A DNA stretch of 64,000 bases. It comes from Artemisia argyi. Taxonomy: Eukaryota; Streptophyta; Magnoliopsida; Asterales; Asteraceae. This document shows, piece after piece, positions 22,343-32,762 of the stretch; within the stretch, counting starts at the first letter, position 1; each line of letters opens with the position of its first letter. The notes under the pieces were generated by a model, which saw only the letters and a program-made list of their open reading frames with translations, did not search any database and was not told where the DNA came from. The DNA lies in NCBI GenBank assembly GCA_030686995.1, contig CM060706.1:146229859-146293858 (forward strand). Direction: 5' to 3'. The position numbers and the translations under genes were made by a program.

Positions 22343-23677
22343 ATGCCTGTGTGTATGTCAAGAAGTGAGGGGGTTAATAATGGGGTTAAGGGTCAGGTTT
22401 TAGATCTAGAAACTGCTGTAAAAGATGGTTATTTGGGTGGAGGGATAGGTTTTGGAGGTGGGTTTGCTGAGAAAATGGATCTTAATAAAATGATTGAAGA
22501 GTTAGTAGATTTACAAGATGTACCATCTGTGTTCATTTGTCCTATTTCTCTTGAACCAATGCAAGATCCAGTGACCCTTTGTACTGGTCAAACTTATGAA
22601 AGGTGTAATATTTTGAAATGGTTTAGTTTGGGTCATTTTACTTGTCCTACTACTATGCAAGAGCTTTGGGATGATAGTGTTACACCTAATAAGACACTAA
22701 GTCAGCTGTGTCATACATGGTTTTCTCAAAAGTATGTTCAAATGAAAAAGAGGTCAGAAGATGTGCAAGGGAGTGTTTTAGAGGTTTTGGATGGGCTTAA
22801 AAAGGTTAAGGGTCAAGCGCGTGTTAAGTCGCTTAAGGAGCTTAGGCGAATTGTGGCGAATCATGTGAGTGCTAGGAAGACTGTTGTTGATAAAGGTGGA
22901 GTTAGTGTTTTATTAGGTTTGTTAGGTCCTTATACTTCTCATGCTATTGGTTCTGAAGTAGTTTCGATTCTTGTTAATTTGAGCCTTGATTCGTGTTCAA
23001 GGTTGAACCTTATGCAACCCGCTAAAGTTTCGCTTGTGGTTGATATGTTAAATGAGGGTTCTATTGAGACTAAGATCAATTGTACTAAATTGATTCAAAT
23101 GTTGATGGAAGAAAATGATTTTCAAGTGGAAATTGTGTGTAGTCATAGTTTATTGGTTGCGTTGATGAGGATGGTTAGAGACAAAAGGCACCCAAGTGGG
23201 AATTTGCCGGGGTTAATGCTGCTTAAGTCGATATGCTCACATTCGCAAACGAGAAGCTTGATTGTTAGTATAGGCGCTGTTGGTCAGTTAGTTGAGTTAT
23301 TACCTGGATTTAATCCCGATTGTTTGGAATTAGCGTTGTTTATCTTGGAAGGTGTTTCGTCTTTAAAAGAAGGTAAATTGGCCTTGAGCAATTGTTCAAG
23401 CACTATACCGAATACGGTTAATGTATTGATGAGGGTTTCTGAAAGCTGTACACAGCTTGCTTTGTCGATTCTATGGTCAATTTGCAAGCTTTCCCCTGAA
23501 GAATACTCATCGGTTGCTGTTGACGTTGGCCTTGCAGCGAAATTGTTACTTGTTATCCAGAGTGGTTGTGATCCGTTGCTAAAACAGCGGTCAGCTGAAC
23601 TATTGAAGCTATGCAGCTTGAATTACACAGATTCAATTTTCATTTCCAAGTGCAAGCTAACCAGAACTATTAGGTGA
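22343..23677 (+). CDS. U-box/ARM E3 ubiquitin ligase, PUB30/31-like
   Basis: Intronless 444-residue protein, apparently full length. A short Gly-rich N-terminus precedes the U-box at about residues 61-130. The U-box starts VPSVFICPISLEPMQDPVTL, followed by TGQTYER and the CPTT and DDSVTPNKTL blocks. The rest (about 150-430) is hydrophobic helical repeat of the ARM type, ending LCSLNYTDSIFISKCKLTR. From memory, both the U-box and this C-terminus match the plant PUB30/PUB31 subfamily closely, including the SVFICPISLEPMQDPVTLCT signature. U-box proteins bind E2 enzymes and transfer ubiquitin, and the ARM part selects substrates. Arabidopsis PUB30 has been linked to salt-stress responses. The ATG at 22343 is the first in the frame and gives the family's normal length. 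No frameshift or missing U-box residue is seen. A paralogue (PUB30 versus PUB31) cannot be chosen without an alignment. Confidence 0.93.
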   Translation: MPVCMSRSEGVNNGVKGQVLDLETAVKDGYLGGGIGFGGGFAEKMDLNKMIEELVDLQDVPSVFICPISLEPMQDPVTLCTGQTYERCNILKWFSLGHFTCPTTMQELWDDSVTPNKTLSQLCHTWFSQKYVQMKKRSEDVQGSVLEVLDGLKKVKGQARVKSLKELRRIVANHVSARKTVVDKGGVSVLLGLLGPYTSHAIGSEVVSILVNLSLDSCSRLNLMQPAKVSLVVDMLNEGSIETKINCTKLIQMLMEENDFQVEIVCSHSLLVALMRMVRDKRHPSGNLPGLMLLKSICSHSQTRSLIVSIGAVGQLVELLPGFNPDCLELALFILEGVSSLKEGKLALSNCSSTIPNTVNVLMRVSESCTQLALSILWSICKLSPEEYSSVAVDVGLAAKLLLVIQSGCDPLLKQRSAELLKLCSLNYTDSIFISKCKLTRTIR

Positions 23678-25330
23678 AGGCAGACCGCGGGGCGCAGACA
23701 TCATTATTTGAACCCGCAAAGACGCTTAAACGCCTTGGTGAATGAATGTATATAGTTGATGCAGTTCAATTTGGAGCCAAAGATGGTGCAAAAAATATTT
23801 CAAGATTAGGGCTTACAATCACAATTTGTAATTGATAAGTGGTTGTTATACTCAATTCAGTTTACTTGTTTTGGCTTTGTGGAAATTACCAAGGGTAAAA
23901 AGATCAACTTTTTTTGGTTCAATTTATTTCTTTCTTTTTTTATCTTTGAAATATTTTTTCAGTTTACAGTTTTGGAATATAAATATTGATCTGGTCTTCT
24001 GTTAATCAAATGGTTAATTGAGTTCATGATGTTTCTGTTGATGTTTGTTATGATTGTTGGACTTAGATTCTAGTTAACAAAAGCAATGCAAGTAAAATGA
24101 ATGAGTGAATAATTGTGTGTGTTTGTGGGTGGGTCAATCTGGTCAGAAAGTAAGGACCATTGTGTTTTGACATTTTGCTAGAAGAATATGATTGGCCCCA
24201 TGAAAAGACTCATATTTCAAATCAATGATGACTTCCAGATGAAAAGAAAGTTAAGTAAAACTTTCACTGTTACTCATGTCTCATTGTCTTAGATTCGATT
24301 ATGTTGGATATTTCAATTTCAATTATCTTTTATGAGTTGTCTTAATATTTGTTAAAGATAAGAGTTTTGTCTAGTTTGAATGTATTATGGACTTTGACCA
24401 ATCAAATAATTGAAATTACTAATAATAAAATGAAGCACAAAGTGAGCTGCATTTGCATTAAAATTGATATACTACTTAAAACTGGTAAATCAAAGATGTT
24501 GGTTTCACATAATAGGCTTTTATCCTAATTTAGTGCCATGTTATGCTTGCATAAAATATCTTGAGTAAATTTGACAAAATGAAATGCATAACTTTTTTTC
24601 TTTCTAGGTTACCAAGTCTTAAGTCAGATTGAGACCACACTTCTAATCCATGAGGGAGAGGGACAGGGACAGGGAGAGTGTGAGACCAACTTGTCACCCA
24701 TTGCTTCAACACTACATGTGAAAGCTTACATCTTGCTTACCATCACACATGTGTGATCTTTAAATTAATATGCACACAGAACGATACAATTATTTTATTG
24801 AGAGAGCATAAAGTTCAACATAAGCATTTAATGTACTTTCATTTATACTTCAAATTCTTTTTTCATTGTCATGTGTCAATCAACTGTGATACACACACTT
24901 GATGAAACTAAGTAATGTGAAATTGGAAGTCCAAGACTCGATAAAAACTAGGAATGTATGTACGTATGGCCGTCGAAAAGATCAGCATTCTAAAAGGTCA
25001 TTCTTATGAAGTGGTGGACACAGTACTCAAAGTCATCTGAGTGCATAATTTTTTTTACGAGTATACAAGAAATAAAAATGAAATAAAAGACAATTTTCAT
25101 CAAAACTAGTTAACAAATTATGCATACATATATTTTTTTTGACATATTAGTGGACCAACTAAACAAAACATGTATTCACGTGGCACAAATTTTCGGGATC
25201 AGGTTCATTTCGGAAATATTATGATTTTTAATGCAAATTTACACTAAGCGACAAACATCACCTGTTCCCCTGAACCCGGGAACTCCCCTGTTCTTATGTT
25301 CGTCCTTTCAAATTCCCTACCATTGTGTCC
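23678..25330. other. 3' UTR of PUB gene and intergenic
   Basis: The first few hundred bases are presumably 3' UTR. The rest is AT-rich with no coding signal on either strand. Confidence 0.5.
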
Positions 25331-25334
25331 CCGC

Positions 25335-25545
25335 GATGGCAGCTTGGTACATGAAACTTTGATGTAATGGTAACGGGTTCAAGTTATGTCTTCTCGTCTT
25401 TTTATAGATTTAACAAAGTTTACCTCCTCAATATTGGTCAGTGCAACAGGTGGTAGAGCCCACGGAAGGAATATAACCGTTTTAACTCTCTGCCATTACA
25501 AAGTCAACCCTTGTAGATTAGTCAGTCAAAAAATCGAAAACTATA
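25335..25545 (+). mobile_element. possible SINE remnant
   Basis: The word 'aacgggttcaagttatg' is B-box-like and follows 'gatggcagcttggtacatgaa'. The 3' part (gtagattagtcagtcaaaaaatcgaaaac) parallels the tail of the SINE at 18893-19103 (ttagttggcaaaaaagtcgaaaacc). I found no target duplication. Confidence 0.45.
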
Positions 25546-25744
25546 GTTAAGAAAAAAAGAAAAAGAGAGTGTAGCAGTGTCAAAATTGGGTGGGCAGAGT
25601 GGTACACATACTCATTGCATATTATCGTGGACGGGTTTGGGTCAGAGTATCACATAATGAAGTTATCAATTTGTATGGGCTTCAATGAATTCCTAAATTA
25701 AGCCCAAAAAGGTTGGGTATACTTAGTACAAAGTACAAATCATG

Positions 25745-26012
25745 TAATGTAATTTGCCCTTTTATATTCTCTATAGCAACAAAGCCTTGCCGACACTTTC
25801 TTAATTTAATATTCAAAAATTCTTTTGGGCCTGTGTTGGATCCCTTTGGTCCAGTAGTGTGTTCCGTTTGGGCCTGTGTAGCCAACGTGTTGATCAAATG
25901 CTATTGTAGTATTGTTGATCAAATTACTGCAAAACAATAGCGACGACCACAAGAACAAGCTTATCACACAGGTATAAAGGCCCCCGCCGCAAAGCGGCGG
26001 GTTTGTACTCCT
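25745..26012 (+). mobile_element. Helitron 3'-end fragment, copy 1
   Basis: This is about 90 % like 26517-26740. It ends in a strong GC hairpin (CCCGCCGC/GCGGCGGG around aaa) followed by tttgtactccttgtt. Copy 1 carries an extra 25 bp (a duplicated 'ttgatcaaat' word around 25900) that copy 2 lacks. The terminus is not a clean CTRRT, so I call it a degenerate end. Confidence 0.5.
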
Positions 26013-26017
26013 TGTTA

Positions 26018-26137
26018 CTATATATACTAAAAGGCAGAAAGGGTTACTGTAGCAAGCACTGTAGCTGTAGCTGCTACAGTGCTTGCTACAGTACGCTACA
26101 GGAATTTTTTTCACCACGTGTTGCTATAGTACTTGCT

Positions 26138-26181
<44 letters not shown>

Positions 26182-26513
26182 TAAATTTTCTTATGAAAAT
26201 TTGTTTTTTCAAAAAAATAAAAATAAAAAAACACAAAAAATAATACACTTACAAAAAATTTCTTATACAAATTTGTTTCTTTTAAAATACTAAAAAAAAA
26301 AAAAAAAAAAAAAAGCGTACCGAAAAAACAAACACAAAAAAATTTCAACCACAACGCAAAAAAAAAAAAAAAAAATCCGTAAACAAAAACAAATTATGCT
26401 TCCAAGTAAACATATGCATACTTCAAATAACAAAATTATTAATTACACCGTACAACCCACAAAATACAAAACACAAAACACACCCGCCGCAACGCGCGGG
26501 CTACCCAGCTAGT
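26018..26513 (+). mobile_element. non-autonomous Helitron between two copies of another end
   Basis: The 5' end is CTATATATACTAAAAGGCAG. The 3' end has the hairpin CCCGC/GCGGG (26483-26500) and terminates ctacccagCTAGT (26509-26513). The core is poly(T)/poly(A) rich (26138-26178 and 26291-26314) with a ctgtagc/gctacag repeat block near 26045-26100, and has no ORF. Confidence 0.6.
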
Positions 26514-26516
26514 ATT

Positions 26517-26740
26517 CTACTATAGCAACACAGCTTTGCCGACACTTTCTTAATTTTATATTCAAAAATTCTTTTGGGCCTCTGTTGGATCCCTTTGGTC
26601 CAGTAGTGTGTTCCGTTTGGGCCTGTGTAGCCAACGTGTTGATCAAATTACTGCAAAACAATCGCGACGACCACAGGAACAAGCTTATCACACAGGTATA
26701 AAGGCCCTGCTGCAACGCGGCGGGTTTGTACCCTTGTTTA
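26517..26740 (+). mobile_element. Helitron 3'-end fragment, copy 2
   Basis: A near-duplicate of 25745-26012, ending in a weaker hairpin (ctgctgcaacgcggcggg). The two copies flank the CTAGT-ending Helitron, giving a tandem-like Helitron array. Confidence 0.5.
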
Positions 26741-27258
26741 TGCTAAAGTTACAGAAATGTTAAAAGTTTTGATAAAAAATTCGTGAATCTTAAAATATGG
26801 CATATTGCACTAACTTCTCCGGTCAAAATTTAATTCTGAGAACCTACCTTAAGTTAAAGTGATAGCAAATCAATATGATACGATTCAACTTGTACCTAGA
26901 AATTATTCGATTCCGTTTAAAAAAAAAATAATAAAATAAAAAATAAAAAAAAGAAATGATTTGATTGTGTAACTCATAAAAGATTTAATCCAATGCATTT
27001 ATGAATTTTGAACCTATAGAACTTGCACTAACAATAAACATATCATAATTTTGGCACGACGGATAAGAATTCTGTAACACTATACATCACATCAGTCGTT
27101 AGCCAATACCTTCTTGAGACTAAATAAGCCATCATGATAATTAATGTATGTCTTTTGGTTCTACAAGATTCCAATGATGCACAATTTCTAGAAAAAGGGT
27201 CTAGTTTCTTTAGAAGGGTCAACGGATTCCAATTGAATAATTATACTCTATTATATTA
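26741..27258. other. intergenic
   Basis: No gene recognised. An A-rich patch lies at 26920-26955. Confidence 0.5.
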
Positions 27259-27493
27259 CTCCATCCATTTCAAAATATAAGTCCTGTTTGACTTTTTGAC
27301 TCTAACTTTGACATTAAATATTTTTTATTGTATTTTATAATACTTGATGCAAAATACATAAATGAATAGTGTTTGAAATGTATTTTTATTTGGTATAATT
27401 TTCATCAAGTGATATATAATACAAAGAAAAATATTTAATGTCAAAGTTCGATTGAAAAAGTCAAAGTAGACTTATATTTTGGGACGCAAGTAG
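27259..27493. mobile_element. Stowaway-type MITE inside a Helitron terminus
   Basis: The termini are CTCCATCCATTTCAAAATAT and, reversed, CTACTTGCGTCCCAAAATAT, with flanking TA (27257-27258 and 27494-27495). The 235-bp interior is mostly self-complementary (tttgacattaaatattttt against aaaaatatttaatgtcaaa). Confidence 0.8.
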
Positions 27494-27763
27494 TAGAACG
27501 GTACGCGCGCAATACGGCGGCGGGTATCTGTGACTATATTTTGCATTATTCGGTTATTCAGTTACACATTTAGTTGTCTTTACTCTTTATAAGTAGAGAT
27601 GGTTAAGCTAAATAATTTTAGTTTGAACAACGAACATGCTTCCTAACCAACCTACTTCATAACCAATTAATTTTGAAATTCTTCCATAATAGACAATTAA
27701 AAGTCTGAATTTTAAGCCTTTCTAATTATAGAATGTCCCAAATGCATTATATAGTAGTATAGA
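27494..27763 (-). mobile_element. short Helitron, 3' terminus split by a Stowaway MITE
   Basis: On the minus strand it starts TCTATACTACTATATAATGC (ending at 27763) and runs to the GC hairpin zone CCCGCCGCCGTATTGCGCGC. Removing the Stowaway MITE and one TA restores ...CCGTTCTAAT, a CTRRT Helitron end. A sister 3' end lies at 32726-32760. Confidence 0.65.
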
Positions 27764-29160
27764 TACTGAAAAACTACTTATATACCGGTGTTGTAACTTT
27801 GACATAAATCTTATTTAAGTGTTTTGTTATAAGTTACGATATATTAAAATTTTAATTATTTGTGCCTACAAATTTTATATTATTGTATTTTAAAAATATA
27901 ATTGGTTAAAAATGTAAATTTATATTTTGTAAATTTGTGTTTTAGCATAGAAAGCATGTCCAGATGCATATACAAAGTTGTTAAAAAAGATTTTTCAATA
28001 ACTTTATGTAAAATATTTTATACTTATATTGTTATAGTACACATGCACACATGAGTTTTACGTTAAATTTTAATTGATATAGTATTTTGTATAGATTTTT
28101 GTTGGGTGAAAAATTTAACTTTTATTTAACTGGCTTAGTGTTGAGGTTAATATTGTTTAAATATATATCATGTTGAAACATTATGCATGTTGAATAGCAC
28201 GTAATTAACCTTAAAAATGTTGTTATATGTATCATTGTTTAAACTTTAAAAAGTAATTAAATGTGTCATTGCTATATGCACAATATCGTATATATTTTTT
28301 CATCTCACACTAACCCGTGAGTCATGCATTTATTTTTATATTTATATTAATGTTAATAATAATTTTAGTTGTATTTAATTTTTAAATGCGTATACGCGCG
28401 AGTTAAACTTATAAATATGTATAACATGAGTTGTTATTGAACATAGATAGTTAAAAAAAATTACTTTTCTAGATATGCTTACTAAATCTCAAGGGGAATA
28501 AACATGAGTTGTTCGTATATGTACGATTTCGTATATTCATTTATATTTTACAGTAACTTGTGCTTTAGTTTGGATATTCATTTATATTTTACAGTAACTT
28601 GTGCTTTAGTTTGAATATTTATAATTCAGTTCATATATAATATAATATATAATGATAATAATATTTATAAATAATAATAACATATATGTTGTTTATAAAA
28701 ATTAAAGTGTATGGGTTATTTATTAAATTTATAAAATTATTAATAAAACATGAAAAATGATAAGTTTAATTAAGTTCATATAATTTATCTAAAAAATTAA
28801 CAACTAAAGTTTTTAAAATTTATTATTATTATTTCAAATTGGCACATGTGTTTTTATACATATTTTTTTATAGATGAAAATTTAGTTGAGTTTGTCTAAA
28901 TTGTTTTAATTTGCGCTTTCTATTGGCTAATAAAGTGACTCCATTTCTTTTGATGTTTGATTGTTTTTTTTAGTTAAATCTAAAATTCTAACTCATTTGA
29001 TAAAAGGTAACTGAAAGTTTCATCCGTTTAAGTGTAACTTTCAAGTCTCTGGAAAATAAGTCGGGTAGTTATAGCACTCAACCAAAAGCGTGGTCAAGAT
29101 ATTGAATTTTAGACCATTGAACCGACGTGAAACATTAATTGGAATTTTGAATTTTCCCAG
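27764..29160. other. AT-rich intergenic and VQ promoter-distal region
   Basis: There is no gene. A 44-bp exact near-tandem repeat lies at 28530-28620 ('attcatttatattttacagtaacttgtgctttagttt' twice). A W-box-type GGTCAA word at 29092-29097 lies about 75 bp upstream of the VQ TATA box. Confidence 0.5.
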
Positions 29161-29170
29161 GTATTTCACG

Positions 29171-29180
29171 TTATATAAAG
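29171..29180 (+). promoter_or_regulatory. TATA box of the VQ gene
   Basis: TTATATAAAG, 58 bp upstream of the ATG at 29229 and followed by a C-rich start region (tcccccactccacacaag), as expected for a short plant 5' UTR. Confidence 0.7.
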
Positions 29181-29228
29181 TCCCCCACTCCACACAAGAA
29201 ACGTAAGTAAGTAATTACTAAACAAATA

Positions 29229-29732
29229 ATGGAACAATTAACCAGCTCCAACTACAGTTCATATTCATCACACCAAGACCAAAATCCACCCATAGTTACC
29301 GAATCATTGTACCATGATTCGTTTCACTCGGTCCGCCAGCCACTGACGACGTACAAGACCAAGAAGTTCATAGCACCATTTCCACCGACCCCGCCTAAAG
29401 TATACACAGTGGATCCTAGCAACTTCAAAGAAGTCGTTCGTAAGCTTACTAGCACCCCGGAATTCCAGTACCCGTCTATTTACCACCATCAAAATGCCAT
29501 TCCTCAGCCTCATAATGTGCTTATGAGCCCAAACCAACCGATGTTTTTCAAACATGTACCCGGAGGAGGAGCAGGTTTTTCGTTGCCTTTGTCTTCTGGT
29601 ACTCTTAACGTCTTGGATGAAACTTTTCATGATGGGATCCATTGTGACTTTGGTGGTGTTGCACACTTGCACAGTTCTTCTCGATCAGCACCACCAGAAA
29701 TGAAATGTGATAAACCTATGCCCCAGCTTTAA
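29229..29732 (+). CDS. VQ-motif family protein with atypical VR core
   Basis: Intronless 167-residue protein, a normal length for the plant VQ family. The N-terminus is Ser/Tyr/His-rich. Residues 49-65 (APFPPTPPKVYTVDPSN) lead into the motif at 66-75, FKEVVRKLTS. The family consensus is F-x-x-x-V-Q-x-L-T-G. Here Phe, Val, Leu and Thr are kept but Gln is Arg and Gly is Ser. The C-terminus is Pro/Gly/Ser-rich and low in order. VQ proteins are small nuclear cofactors that bind WRKY transcription factors through the motif and tune defence and growth responses. The TATA box at 29171 and a W-box-type element at 29092 are consistent with WRKY control. The changed core could weaken WRKY binding. Variants other than VQ exist in plants, so it need not be inactive. 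Confidence 0.82.
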   Translation: MEQLTSSNYSSYSSHQDQNPPIVTESLYHDSFHSVRQPLTTYKTKKFIAPFPPTPPKVYTVDPSNFKEVVRKLTSTPEFQYPSIYHHQNAIPQPHNVLMSPNQPMFFKHVPGGGAGFSLPLSSGTLNVLDETFHDGIHCDFGGVAHLHSSSRSAPPEMKCDKPMPQL

Positions 29733-29814
29733 TTTCTTGGTGATGTAACGTTTTGTTTAGTTTTGGACTATGTGTTTGTGTTTTCCATGTTGTTAGATAC
29801 GTGAAAAACTAAAA

Positions 29815-29983
29815 GAGGAGTGATATGATCACAAAATAGTTTTCACAAAAAAGTCCCACAAACTGATATGGCGGAGTGTGATTGGTTCAATGAGAGAGAG
29901 GAGAGAAACTCACCAATTACACGCCGCCACATCAGTTTGTGGGACTTCTTTGTGGAAATTTTTTTGTGATCATATCACTCCTC
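29815..29983. mobile_element. hairpin MITE just after the VQ gene
   Basis: The 169-bp near-complete inverted repeat has ends GAGGAGTGATATGATCACAA and its complement, and inner arms agtcccacaaactgatatgg / ccacatcagtttgtgggact. The flank is AAA on both sides. It starts 83 bp after the VQ stop codon, so it probably lies in the 3' UTR and would fold into a long stem in the transcript. Confidence 0.75.
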
Positions 29984-30290
29984 AAACCTCAAACTAAAAT
30001 AAAAACTCTAGTGTATAGCACTAGTAGTTGAGACTTGAGAATTATCATGCGGCATAGCAAGCATCATGCATGTAAAATAGAAAATAATGCATGTTAAGTA
30101 ATTTAGTACGCGTTTTTTTTTTTTTTTTTTTTTTTTTTTTTCCTCTCTCTCTCTCGCTGCTAAAAAATGATAAGACTATGGAATTCTTAGGATGCATGTG
30201 TTTAGTTGAAAGGAATTCCTTTCAACTAAATTGTTTTATTATAAGAAGAAAACTAGAGATCGTGTTCAAATAAAAAAATTTCATACAAAA
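29984..30290. other. intergenic
   Basis: No gene seen. Poly(T) at 30113-30140 is followed by a CT run. Confidence 0.5.
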
Positions 30291-30425
30291 AAGGGAAAAT
30301 TTCATGTATATTCTTGAAAATTTCAAAAATTACATATAAATGCATAAAGTACCATGCATTTAATGCATTCAAAGGATATATATGAAATTTTTGAATTTTG
30401 CAAGGATATAAATGAAATTGCCCTT
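30291..30425. mobile_element. small MITE-like inverted repeat
   Basis: The ends AAGGGaaAATTTCATGTATA and, reversed, AAGGGCAATTTCATTTATAT enclose about 135 bp of AT-rich sequence. Flanks are A-rich, so any target duplication is not distinguishable. Confidence 0.5.
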
Positions 30426-30592
30426 AAAAAAAAAAAAATCTGCATTTCTTAATTTAACAAAGGAAACTACAAAACACTTTTTTTTTTCTTTGTAACTCAC
30501 CATTCTTTTCTTCGAAACAGAAACAATGTCTTAAAAACACGTTTTCTATGTTTTGTGTAAAATTATATCTCCGCATTTTTTTTACAAAACTG

Positions 30593-30639
<47 letters not shown>

Positions 30640-31244
30640 AAATTTTTCCCTCAAACTAAATGCTCCATTAGCGTTGTAATATTTGATATTTCATACGCAA
30701 ACAATAGAAAAGACAAGCGAAAAATTGATATTCAAAAGGAACGCACGCTTCGTAGACATGAGTGCAAATTTCTCTTCGAAATGGGGAGATATGTTTGATG
30801 TTCTTGTCATTGTAAAAAAGAAGCCTGTTTCCTAAAGTCATCTAATCATTGAAAGATTACTTCTTGACAAAATAAGCTAATCCTCCAAGCCATATATACG
30901 GTTTCTGCACAATTTAATATGTATACACCCGAGTATGAAATTATGTTCCGTGTTTGTTAAGTTTCAACCTCGAGTATGAAATTATGTTAAGTCAGTCTAG
31001 ACTTCCGTAAGACCGTAACGATTCTTATAATCCGCTTTCCATCTAAGTTATAATCAGGAAAGAAAAATAATTCACCCGTCTCAATTATATGTTCACATTT
31101 CTTTTTTCTTAAAATGTGTTTAATTTCATATTTCAACGGATTAAAAAGGTTGATACAAGCTTATTTTTGTTAATCACTATGAAACCTATAACCTCATTCC
31201 CACATACACATACCAAACCTACACTAAATATATAACTTTCAATA
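30426..31244. other. intergenic
   Basis: Poly(A) at about 30593-30636. No gene or element recognised, apart from the left TSD of the TRIM at 31240-31244. Confidence 0.5.
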
Positions 31245-31970
31245 TGTTAGCTAATAAGGCCTATAAGCCCGGCCTGTTGTTTAGGCCCGTCTAGTTTAAG
31301 GTTTATTTACTATTTATTGTCATGTCGTCTTCCTTGTTTGTTGAATCTGATCAATATAGTTTTAGTATTCCATTTTGATTTCTACATGGTATCAAGAGCT
31401 ATGAATCCGTATATGTTTGATATATCATATTAGTATGTTCGCTTGTGTGACTGGTGATATCAATAGTTCATCATCTACGCGTCTTATGTCGGCGGTCCAG
31501 TAACACATACGTTACATCACTTTTGAACAAGTAAACAAGTAAGTTGTTATATTGGTATGTCATTGATTGGTTGTTGGATTTGTGAAGGACGGTAGGATAT
31601 TAATAAGTTTTGGTTTTATTGAATTTGTATGGCTGTCCGTCTAAATTTGCTCTTCGTTTACCTCTGTTCGAATCTCTTTGTTGCTGTAAGCCTGGATTTG
31701 CTCTTCGTTTACTTTATTCAGATCTCTCTGCCGCTGAATTTGTATCTGTCTGTCTACCGTTTTCAGAGTTCTTGTCAAACTCTGAATGTAGCATTATAAG
31801 TTTGAAATGAGATGTTATCTAATAAGACCTTTAAGCTCGGCCTATTGTTTAGGCCCGTCTAGTTTAGAGTTAAGTTTTGTTTAGATTTATTTACTATTTA
31901 TTGTCTTGTACTCTTCATTGTTTGTTAAATGTGATCAATATATTTTCATTATTCTTTCTTGGTTTATACA
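31245..31970 (+). mobile_element. TRIM (miniature LTR retrotransposon)
   Basis: Terminal direct repeats at 31245-31386 (142 bp) and 31813-31970 (158 bp) both start TGTTA and end ACA. They share phrases such as 'ggcccgtctagttta' and 'tttatttactatttattgtc'. A perfect 5-bp duplication caata flanks the unit (31240-31244 and 31971-31975). The initiator-Met-type PBS tggtatcaagagct directly follows the first repeat, and a purine-rich word (gaaatgaga) precedes the second. The 426-bp interior has no gag or pol, only an internal near-duplication of 'tttgctcttcgtttac'. All this matches terminal-repeat retrotransposons in miniature. Confidence 0.88.
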
Positions 31971-31975
31971 CAATA

Positions 31976-32640
31976 TATCATGTGAGAGCTAATTATATTC
32001 AAGCAAACATCTATTTAGATCAACATATTCAATAACTTATAAAACAAATATAAATTTCACACATGTTTCAAATAACTTCTATATTACTAGTAATAATCTA
32101 TGTTTTTTTTTTGTCTCATTTTAATTGTTTACTACTGAATATAGATATAGAAGTTTGATAGAGTTTATCATATTACACTTGATAAAATCGTCATTCTCCA
32201 AATAAAATAAAAAAAAAAAAAAGTAAGAAAAAACAATAATAATTATATTTTTTTTAAATTGTGTCTTTTTTATCCGAGAACAATTATTTTGAGACGAAAT
32301 AAGTAGTTTTTTTTAACATGTGCTCTAAATTCCTTTTAAAGACATTTTGTTTTAGAGCACATGACATAGCCGCAAAAACATTACTTTTATATGTAATGCT
32401 CTTAGCATCAAAATGGAGCACAAGATAATTTGTGTTTGTATAATACTCTTAAGTCTTAACCTTTAAACGACACATATCGGCGCAACCGGATTTTGTTGAA
32501 AATAAAGCATTAGCGCCAACATAAAACCATCTCACCTAGAAAATTTATTCGAAAAGGATTTCTTTATGCTACATAAACAGTTTGCCGAAAAAGAATTATT
32601 CCCCGCTGAAATTTTGTTTAAAACTAGACATCACTGCCGC
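31976..32640. other. intergenic
   Basis: AT-rich. No gene recognised. Confidence 0.5.
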
Positions 32641-32664
32641 CAAGCGTGGGCACTCAGCTAGCAT
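32634..32664 (+). mobile_element. Helitron 3' end
   Basis: The sequence gccgccaagcgtgggcactcagCTAGC resembles a GC hairpin plus a CTRRY-type terminus. The 5' partner was not located. Confidence 0.4.
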
Positions 32665-32674
32665 ATCTACAATA

Positions 32675-32676
<2 letters not shown>

Positions 32677-32725
<49 letters not shown>
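32677..32725. repeat. (TA)n microsatellite
   Basis: An uninterrupted TA tract between two Helitron-like ends. Confidence 0.95.
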
Positions 32726-32729
<4 letters not shown>

Positions 32730-32762
32730 GCGATGCAGCGGCGGGTACCCTGTGACTATATT
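32726..32762 (-). mobile_element. Helitron 3' end (minus)
   Basis: Reads gtacgcgatgcagcggcgggtaccctgtgactatattttc, closely parallel to 27500-27540, the 3' zone of the short Helitron. The 5' end was not found to the right, so the extent is unknown. Confidence 0.45.
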
